DNA of 64,000 nt from Sporothrix humicola (lineage: Eukaryota > Ascomycota > Sordariomycetes > Ophiostomatales > Ophiostomataceae), in contig WNYE01000005.1 in NCBI GenBank assembly GCA_021396245.1, positions 62,001-126,000 on the forward strand, in the 5' to 3' direction. Positions 56,901 through 64,000 of the stretch are shown here, piece by piece; within the stretch, counting starts at the first letter, position 1; the number at the start of each line of letters is the position of its first letter. The position numbers and the translations under genes are program-made. The notes beneath the pieces are model-generated. The model made no database searches, was not told where the DNA came from, and saw only the letters and a list, made by a program, of their open reading frames with translations.

Positions 56901-59740
56901 CCCATTCAAGGAGAGACCTCAGCGGTCAAGGTCAGCTGGAGGATCTGTCACAGCTGAAGGAAGAAGAGAGACAAAAACGACAGAAACGATAGAGTCAACA
57001 AAGGAATTGCAGCAAGACCCTGGGGAGTGGGAGAATTGATAGAGCCAAGGGAAGCGAGGAGCGCGGACGAGTGATATACGCTGGCTCGGCTTGGCCGCTG
57101 ACCTCCACTACCGCCACAAGTCACTGCGAGAAGGGGCAAAAAGCAAAGAAAGCATTTCCATCACAACGCCGCAAAAGAAAAAAAGAAGCAAACAAAAAGC
57201 ACAAATGGCCGGCGTCTGCCCGTGAGACAAGCCTGATGAGGATGGTCCATTGTTACGATGAAGTACCAGCACTTTCTTGCTCACAGTTTGATACGTTGTC
57301 CCTCTGGCAGTCCGTTATCAGTCCAATGAGCAAGGCTGCTTGCTGCTCTACTTGACCCCCCGGCAGTCTGTTGATAAAGATGCGATTTGGGTCACGTCCA
57401 GCTGATTACACCTTTGAATTGGAAAGCAGCGTCGGGGCCTCGCATTGGCCAGATCCGTTTCCTTATCAGAAACCCACCCCTAGCCTGCCCTGGGCCCGCC
57501 ACGCTAGACAGGGGTCGTTCCCGAACGTTGCAACCACCGTCATGGCTGCATGGGGCCACTAACACGGATTTCCCATGGGACGGCTCTAATCCGTTTTGGT
57601 GCAAGAGTTTGATGTGGGGACCAGCGATATGCACCTCACCACCCACGTCTCTCGTCTCTCTCTCAGAAAAGGTAGGTATCTAGTCAGTTTCTTGTCGAGT
57701 TCGGCACGACGCGTGAGCATCCTTCAGACTTTTTAGTACCTTTAGGGTCTTTCTTAAACCCTACCCCGTGCGTCTGGAGTCTGGAGAGGTTGCTCTTTTG
57801 TCCGTCATCATCTTGCTTGACTCTCTTGAAATTTGTTTTTGTTTCGGGCATCACCACCTTTCTCACGTCATGCCATGTTGGATCGACTGTCGATGCACTC
57901 TGTTTTGCAGGAATCTCGAGTACTAACATAATTTGGCTCTTTTTACAGGAAGATCCTGAGGTCTCGCCTCTATGCTGTCCACTTTTTATGTTTTACACCT
58001 TTATCTATGGGCTCACAACACAATGAAAAGCACAAGAGGCACGAAGCAAGTCACAAACATACAGACGAGAGAGAAGATCAAGACACATGCGTTCTTTTGA
58101 TTGTTCATGATATTGAGCACAGCCAACCAAATACTTATATCCTTGGCTGTCCCGTTCTTACGACTCGAAGCATCAAGGACCAGACGGGTGATGCCTTATC
58201 AGAACCGCAACTTGTCGACTTTGGAGGACTCATCAACTTAACCCTGGCGTCCACTTTCCACATTTCTTTCCCCCACAGATCCTTGACAGTCTTCTTACGC
58301 CAGTTTTCCATTTTTGACAGCGTTTCCTCTCTTTGTATCCTGGCATTGTTCGGTTTGCACACTTGACCTGCATTAGACTGCACGCGTCGTGTCCCCAAGA
58401 CCGCGGACTGTGGGAACCGGTATGCCTTTGGCTTTTGCGGACTTCTTTTCATGAGCCCTTGAGCATTTCACATATTCTCACTCGCCACTATCGACCATCC
58501 ACAAGCTTCAAGGCTCTCAATCCGCAGCCAGCCGCAGTTGCAGTGAGGGTCGAGCTCAGAGATCGTATTGACTTTGTTCTGCAATCATCCACAGCGAACG
58601 GGGACGCAACCAAGTCAGCGGAACACAACCCTGTCGACGCGAGTACTACTATGAGATATCTTTGTCTTTTCTGGGTCCTGGATTGATACGACAAGGGACC
58701 ATTTTTCCTGGAGAAGCAGGATCGAACTCTTCCCCGTCCCATATACCTCGTGGCGTTGGTTCAATCCCTTGCCATACGACAGAGGCCATCCTCTAAACAC
58801 AACCCGCCGGAAGGTGTTAGATGCAAGTACATTGCATTTCTCTGATACAACGTCCGTTGGTGCATCAAGAGGTAAGATTCCATCCCCCCTGAACCGAGGC
58901 AACCATTATGCTTCATTTTTCCTTTTGATATCACTGCTTCTATTACCCTTTTCCTTGTTTGCTTTCTTTTTTTCCCCTTTTATTTTCTTGCCACAACACA
59001 TCACACACAAACATCTCAAAAGCAACATTGTCATATTGGCAGCAGAAAGCACCTCTAGCCAAACTCCCTGATCCATACTGAGCCCTAACAGTCAAGCTCG
59101 AAGCTAGACCTATCTTGGCATTGTCCTTCTTCTAACATCCCTAAGAAAACAAAAGACGAAAAAACCCTCTCTTATCCCCCCTGTTCCTGTCCATGTTCCA
59201 GTTCCATTTTTGCATTTCACTTTTACTTTTTATGTCACCCCTCTCCACACACACTTGCGTCCAATATACCCCCCACCATTTCCCTTTTGCCCTTTTTGTG
59301 TGAATCTCACTCGGTTGGTTGCGTTTGAGTCCATCCATTCTCGTGCAAGTCTGGCAGGTCCCCTTGTCGTTCCCTCCCCCTGTGGCTTAATGGCTTTTCT
59401 TAGCCTCAACGCCCAGGAACCCGGTCTTCTCCTTGTCATGCTCCATACCGTTTAACTGTCGACCTCCCTCTATTCTTCCTGACTTTTCTCTAACCGTTGT
59501 TCTCGAACTTAGCAGTTGCTTTTCTTGGCCTGATTCCGCAACTTCAGTGTCGATCTTTCTGTTTTTCACTTCCGCAACTACGCCCACAACCACATATCTA
59601 CAATTTTTATCACACAGCAGCCACGCGCCTTCAAACAACTGCACCTATCCGATTTTTAAATCAAGACACCCTTGCCGTCAACAAACACTTACAACTTTGT
59701 GTGAAAGCCGTCCACGAGGGCGCAGCACAATTCGCCCGCC
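53998..59740. other. 5.7 kb gene-free region
   Basis: No open frame here has a product I recognise. A very AT-rich block at 54290-54420 follows msh6. Frames such as 56521-57039 plus (basic N-terminus) and 58007-58366 plus lack domains and support from splice signals. The last ~650 bases are C/T-rich and look like promoter plus long leader of the 59741 gene. An old gene relic cannot be excluded in 55.7-58.7 kb. Confidence 0.6.
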
Positions 59741-62700
59741 ATGTCCGGCAGAAGCGCATATGTGCGCAAGAAGATTACAGAAACCAAGACCAATGACAAG
59801 AACCCAGCATCCGGTCGTGGCCGCGCAAGGTCGACGACAAGCTCCGAAGATACGGCGACATTAAGCGACTACAATATGCCTATGCGGCAAGACACAGGCA
59901 TCGGCACTACAAATGGACGGTTTCTCAAGTTTTCGGAGCCGATCCGTGAGAGCGAGCGCATGGACTTTGGTGGCGGCCACATGGGAGGCTACGGCAGTCA
60001 GAACGGGAGCAGTGTGGATGGCCGGCGAGAGGGAGGCCCTCCCATACCCCGACCACTCGACGATTTCGCCTATGCCCGCGCCCGGAGGCCCAACATCAGG
60101 ACGGAAGACGTCAGCGGCATCGAGAAGTCGGGACTACGGTCAGCTGTCGACAAGAAGAGCGAAGGTGTGCGCCGCGGATTGGCCAAGGCGTTTACGTTTG
60201 GCAAGAAGAACAAGAACAACGACGACAAGGGCGGAGACTACTTCCGGCCACAATCGGCAGCCACGGTGCGGCCCGGGGGCGGTGGCGGTAGCAGTATCCC
60301 TGACGACAACGATTTTGATGCCGGCATCGACCCCCGTGACATGGGTCCCAGCATGGGTCCCAGTATGGGCCCTCGCGATATGGGTCCGATGTCCCGCGAG
60401 ATGGGCCAACAGGTCGGCAGTCTCCACCAGCAGATGCAACAACAGATGCAACAACAGCAACAGCACATGATGATGATGCAGGAACGGCACCGTCAACAAC
60501 AACTTCCACAATCACCTGTGGACAGTCAGCCAGGGGGATGGGATGCTGGTGGCCTGACATCACCACCACCGTCAAGCAAGCTCCCTCCACTCCCTCCTTC
60601 GTCGAATGCGCCAGCCATCAAGCGCTGGATCGGCTCCGGACGGCCAGTGCAACGGTGGAACAAGCTGCGCAAAGACCCGGAGCTTTGGGATCCCAACGGC
60701 GATGTGCTTGTTTTCTTTGGCCACAAGGGCCAGCAACCACGGCCGAACCCGTCGTTCCGCCTGTCATCACACATTATCGAAGCCACTGAGTCGCGGTTCC
60801 TCATCACACTGCTGCGGGAAGGGTCGACAGAAGAGGATATTCAGCTACCGCCATCACCAATCGGTGCACCTCCTATGTTGCAACGGCACATGGCTGGTGG
60901 TGGTGGTGCAGGCGGGCATCTTGGGCCTCATGGCCATGGTGGCCGGGGTGGTCACGGCGGGTATGGCATGGGCCAACCAACACCACCTATCTCAGAAGAT
61001 GCTAGCCTGGTGGACGCCGACGGCCAGATCAGCTACGAAATGTATTTCGCGACACCTCCCAACATGAACAAGATCGACCAGCTGCGGCATCACATTACGA
61101 CGCGCAACATCTTTGCACTGCTGTACCATGCATCGCTCGTCGGGCTGTCGCTCTACCAAGCACTGGCAGATCTCCACGCGCGGCTTGAGGCGTACATGCC
61201 GCCCGAGATGGACAATGTCGGCACGATCATCAACTACCTGGGAGCACGTGGCATTGACGATATTCGCAACGATCCAGAGAGTGCTATTTCACTACTGGCC
61301 TGGTCCGAGAGCCCTGATGTTCGGTGGGAGGAAGGATGGCGGGAGAGCTTTCTGCACAGCACCGGCATGTACGCGAGCCTGGAGAGCTGTGCCGACTTCA
61401 AGAGTGTCACACCCATCACGCGGGCCCTGCTGGAGCGTGCGTGCCTCGAGACACAGCTGCGGGTCCAGGCGGCCGAGGAGCGGTTGGCCGAGTTCCAGTT
61501 TACCGACATGTGGCCGCCATCGCTGGCAACGACGGCCAGTTCCAGTGGCCCTGTCCAGCCGAGCCCGGCCAAGGCGGCGGCCGACCGTCTGCAAAAGTTC
61601 TTGCTTTCACACTACCAGCGAACCTATGGCCGCTGGCCACCTTTGCCACCTGTATCGGCACACGGTTCACAGGGCATGCCCATGGACCCGGAGGACGACA
61701 TTTGGTTGACGCGGACGGTGGCCCATGCCCTCCAAAAAGATTTCGCGGCGCTCTACGACTACCTTGTCGACCGCGATATTGTGTGGGACGGCTCTGAGGC
61801 TCGATCGGGCCGCAAGTGGATGCTTGTGTCGGAGAGCGGCAACAAGGCCTTCGAGGCCGACACGCTGGACCTGCCCATGACGGACATGCTCGTCGAGTTT
61901 GACAACAAGCTGCGGTTCCCTCATATTCCGCATCCGTACCCACTGGTGCCCGACTCCATTCCACCGAGTGCGTCATCCACAGGAAAGGAAAAGGACAAGG
62001 ACAAGAAGGGTGCCACCTCAGGCAACCGTGCCGGGTCGGTCGAGCGCCGTGTTCAGCTCGCCTACACGGTCGCCACAAACATGCTGATCCTAGGCTCCGA
62101 CTTTAACCAGTCTGACCTCATTGACGCCTTCTCCAAGTTTGAGAAGCACGACCGTGTTGGCGATGTCGATCCGTCAACTGCCCGTCGCGGCCGCTGGGTC
62201 CTGGTCTATGGTATCCTCCAGACGCTCGCGTCGGTGTCAGTAGATGCCCTCAACATGCGCTACCGCGATGGTGTCTCTTACCACCTGTCGCCGCGGCTCA
62301 AGGGTGCCAAGATGCCTCCGTGGCGGACGACAACGGGCGGGGCTGGTGGACTGGTGGGATCGAGCGACGAGGCGGCCCACGAGCTATCGCACTGCTGGAT
62401 CGTGCCGCGGACGTGGAACAATTCTAGTGGAAGCAACGCCTTGGCCAACCACTGTGGCAACGACGAGAGCTCGGCAGCGTCGTCGGGTGGATCAGGGAAC
62501 AACAGCCCTGTGCGGCGCGGCAGTATCATCACTGGCAGCAGCGGAGGTAGCAATGCTGGCGGTGGTGCTGGAGGCTCTGGCTTCAACTTCCCTCGTCCAC
62601 CAGCGACGGACACGTTGACTGTCCGCAGCAGCTCCACGGCAGGTTTCCACACGCCGCTCGGTGGCCGGTCGGTACGGTCGAGCACATCCATGGCTGCATT

Positions 62701-63388
62701 GAGCAGTGCAGGCGGCGGGGGAGGTGGCCTTGGCAGTGAGTTGGCACCGCCATTTGGCTCTTTCGGCACATACACACCCTCCTCGTATGGCGGTTCAGCC
62801 AGTGTCGTGTCCAGCACGAGCGCCATGTCTGAAAACTCCAGCCGTGCGCGGAACCGGCCGTCATCCAAGATGGCTGGCGGGCGCGGCGGGGCCACTAACA
62901 GCGCTGTCTATGGTGGCGCCAACCCTAATGTCAACATGAGCCTCAACATGGGCATGGGCATTGGCATTCCAACTGTCGAGGAGGCGGAGTGGCCAGTGAG
63001 AAACGAGGCACAGTCTAGCCGCCGCAATGCTCACGGCGGCCCACCTGTCCTGCCTGGCCTGCCGGGCATCCATGATTCGTCCTCGGCATCAGGCGGTGCT
63101 TTCCTGTTGATGGACGAGTCTCTCGATGAGTCGCACAGCAACTACACGACCGAAGGCAGTGGTAGTGAAAGGCGTCGGCGGCGGCGCGACAAGGAGGGCA
63201 GAGAGGGCCGTGACGGACGCGACCGGGAACGTGACCGGGAAGGGCGCGAGCCCCGTGGTAGCAGCTCCGGCAGGTCACGAACCAAGGCGCAGCGGCCACT
63301 CCTCCGAGACGGTGATGAAAGTGGCAATTTGGCCCCCGTGATCCGGGACTTTGATGCCCTGGACGTGATTGATGACCATGAGCCGTGA
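59741..63388 (+). CDS. Large conserved fungal protein of unknown function
   Basis: A single exon of 1215 aa starting at MSGRSAYVRKKITETKTNDK. The first ~285 residues are disordered, with a Met/Gly/Pro repeat (MGPSMGPS), a Met/Gln run (HQQMQQQMQQQQQ) and a Pro-rich stretch. A folded core runs from about 290 (IKRWIGSGRPVQRWNKLRKD) to about 890 (HELSHCWIVPRTWN), including LRHHITTRNIFALLYHASLV and GWRESFLHSTGMYASLESCA. A Ser/Gly-rich tail follows, then a basic RRRRRDKEGREGRDGRDRER segment and a short acidic end. I know this core from many Pezizomycotina proteins of unknown function (I believe recent Pfam uses DUF8004, unverified). No catalytic motif or membrane segment is seen. The stop TGA overlaps a GTGAGT donor-like word. 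Confidence 0.88.
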   Translation: MSGRSAYVRKKITETKTNDKNPASGRGRARSTTSSEDTATLSDYNMPMRQDTGIGTTNGRFLKFSEPIRESERMDFGGGHMGGYGSQNGSSVDGRREGGPPIPRPLDDFAYARARRPNIRTEDVSGIEKSGLRSAVDKKSEGVRRGLAKAFTFGKKNKNNDDKGGDYFRPQSAATVRPGGGGGSSIPDDNDFDAGIDPRDMGPSMGPSMGPRDMGPMSREMGQQVGSLHQQMQQQMQQQQQHMMMMQERHRQQQLPQSPVDSQPGGWDAGGLTSPPPSSKLPPLPPSSNAPAIKRWIGSGRPVQRWNKLRKDPELWDPNGDVLVFFGHKGQQPRPNPSFRLSSHIIEATESRFLITLLREGSTEEDIQLPPSPIGAPPMLQRHMAGGGGAGGHLGPHGHGGRGGHGGYGMGQPTPPISEDASLVDADGQISYEMYFATPPNMNKIDQLRHHITTRNIFALLYHASLVGLSLYQALADLHARLEAYMPPEMDNVGTIINYLGARGIDDIRNDPESAISLLAWSESPDVRWEEGWRESFLHSTGMYASLESCADFKSVTPITRALLERACLETQLRVQAAEERLAEFQFTDMWPPSLATTASSSGPVQPSPAKAAADRLQKFLLSHYQRTYGRWPPLPPVSAHGSQGMPMDPEDDIWLTRTVAHALQKDFAALYDYLVDRDIVWDGSEARSGRKWMLVSESGNKAFEADTLDLPMTDMLVEFDNKLRFPHIPHPYPLVPDSIPPSASSTGKEKDKDKKGATSGNRAGSVERRVQLAYTVATNMLILGSDFNQSDLIDAFSKFEKHDRVGDVDPSTARRGRWVLVYGILQTLASVSVDALNMRYRDGVSYHLSPRLKGAKMPPWRTTTGGAGGLVGSSDEAAHELSHCWIVPRTWNNSSGSNALANHCGNDESSAASSGGSGNNSPVRRGSIITGSSGGSNAGGGAGGSGFNFPRPPATDTLTVRSSSTAGFHTPLGGRSVRSSTSMAALSSAGGGGGGLGSELAPPFGSFGTYTPSSYGGSASVVSSTSAMSENSSRARNRPSSKMAGGRGGATNSAVYGGANPNVNMSLNMGMGIGIPTVEEAEWPVRNEAQSSRRNAHGGPPVLPGLPGIHDSSSASGGAFLLMDESLDESHSNYTTEGSGSERRRRRRDKEGREGRDGRDRERDREGREPRGSSSGRSRTKAQRPLLRDGDESGNLAPVIRDFDALDVIDDHEP

Positions 63389-64000
63389 GTGGCGGCTGAA
63401 GATGAAATGTGGAGATGATAACGTCGCGTGCTTTGGAGCACGCTCCTCAATTTTGGTTTCTTTTGTTACTGTGTATATCCTTGGTCGTTTGATTGTCAAA
63501 CGTTGTAATATATGACTAATTTTATGCTTTATTTTGGATCTTGGAGCTTTGATGTCGTTTCTTGCCCCTCAGTTTTTTCCCCCCCTTTTTTCGATTCTAC
63601 ATTCCTACATATCATTTCATTTGGTTACGATGTACAGAGCTGAAGATCAACGTCACACACGAGGGCGTCGTTTACTAACTTTGGCTTCTAGGGAATACAA
63701 CCTTATGTACGAAAGCACAAGCACAAGCGTGGAGCAAAAGAGCATGAACGCACAAGTGCGGCTGATGCTGAGAAACACAACCTTGTGTGACAATATACGA
63801 AAACGACTGACACACAAACTTGTGTTTCCTCTCTTCTGATGCTTGTGTTCTCTGGCCAGACACAGCCCTTGTGAGTAAACCCTCCTGCATTCGTTTCGTG
63901 CTTTGTTTCTCCAATTTTCCCATCACCGGCTCCTTTGGCATTGTTTTGCTTGCATCTGAATATCTATTTCTAGACGTTATTTGCTTCCACCCATCATCTC
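63389..64000. other. 3' flank with palindrome cluster
   Basis: Downstream of the last gene; no coding frame is credible. T-rich at 63500-63620, then the CACAAG/CTTGTG cluster at 63716-63873. Confidence 0.7.
63716..63873. repeat. CACAAG half-site cluster with two 14-bp palindromes
   Basis: CACAAG occurs at 63716, 63722 and 63751, then its complement CTTGTG at 63782, 63819, 63842 and 63868. Two perfect-arm palindromes of form ACACAANNTTGTGT lie at 63775-63788 and 63812-63825, 37 bp apart. Roughly 0.08 such hexamers would be expected by chance in this length. It may be a protein-binding array or a folded RNA element. Confidence 0.7.

Noticed and set aside
56521..57039. 172-codon frame with a basic start (GRQKRRRRKKNN)
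   Set aside because: No domain, no relation to DNA-binding motifs such as Zn2Cys6, and no promoter or intron support. Kept only as part of the gene-free region.
58758..58768. GGTTCAATCCC, a tRNA B-box-like word
   Set aside because: The bases around it do not form a T-stem (three of five pairs mismatch), and no A-box, anticodon or acceptor stem can be placed upstream.

Overview
The window is nuclear DNA of a filamentous ascomycete (Pezizomycotina, most likely a sordariomycete). Evidence: short introns of about 58-212 bp with GTAAGT-type donors and CTAAC-type branch points, pyrimidine-rich leaders, a fungal rhodopsin-like integral membrane protein, an AA9 lytic polysaccharide monooxygenase, a fungal Ssb-type Hsp70, and a TPAW/APTPGA-repeat Spt5. 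The exact genus cannot be read from the sequence. All similarity statements rest on recognising motifs and families; no database search was run. I built every exon model by hand from splice signals and frame, and every model has a coding length divisible by three.

Thirteen protein-coding genes are supported. The left third (1-23.8 kb) is gene-poor and carries only three accessory-type genes, separated by 3-7 kb of pyrimidine-rich, repeat-dotted DNA: an orphan 7-TM protein with a glutamine/asparagine-rich tail (2728-4656), a PTH11/SAT4-type rhodopsin-domain membrane protein with four exons (11776-13221), and a GH18 chitinase-like protein whose catalytic motif is destroyed (19435-20579).

The centre and right (23.8-54 kb) form a denser block of ten genes, mostly housekeeping: vps53 (GARP tethering complex), ssb1 (ribosome-associated Hsp70), an AA9 LPMO (minus), spt5 (minus), a WDR68/DCAF7-like WD40 protein, a quinone oxidoreductase (minus), pyruvate kinase (minus), an 88-aa DUF1748 protein, an Atg28-like coiled-coil protein (minus) and msh6. 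They act in separate processes (Golgi/endosome traffic, co-translational folding, Pol II elongation, glycolysis, mismatch repair), so I see no operon-like functional cluster. A 5.7 kb gene-free stretch follows msh6. A large conserved fungal protein of unknown function (59741-63388) closes the window.

The items most worth a second look are: the pseudo-chitinase (acid/base Glu replaced by Ala, neighbouring Asp by Asn); six ACGCG cores packed upstream of msh6; paired 14-bp palindromes with ordered half-sites downstream of the last gene; a 9-bp array of perfect splice-donor sequences between ssb1 and the LPMO gene; and transposon-end-like DNA inside an intron of the rhodopsin-domain gene. I found no tRNA, rRNA, CRISPR or intact mobile element.
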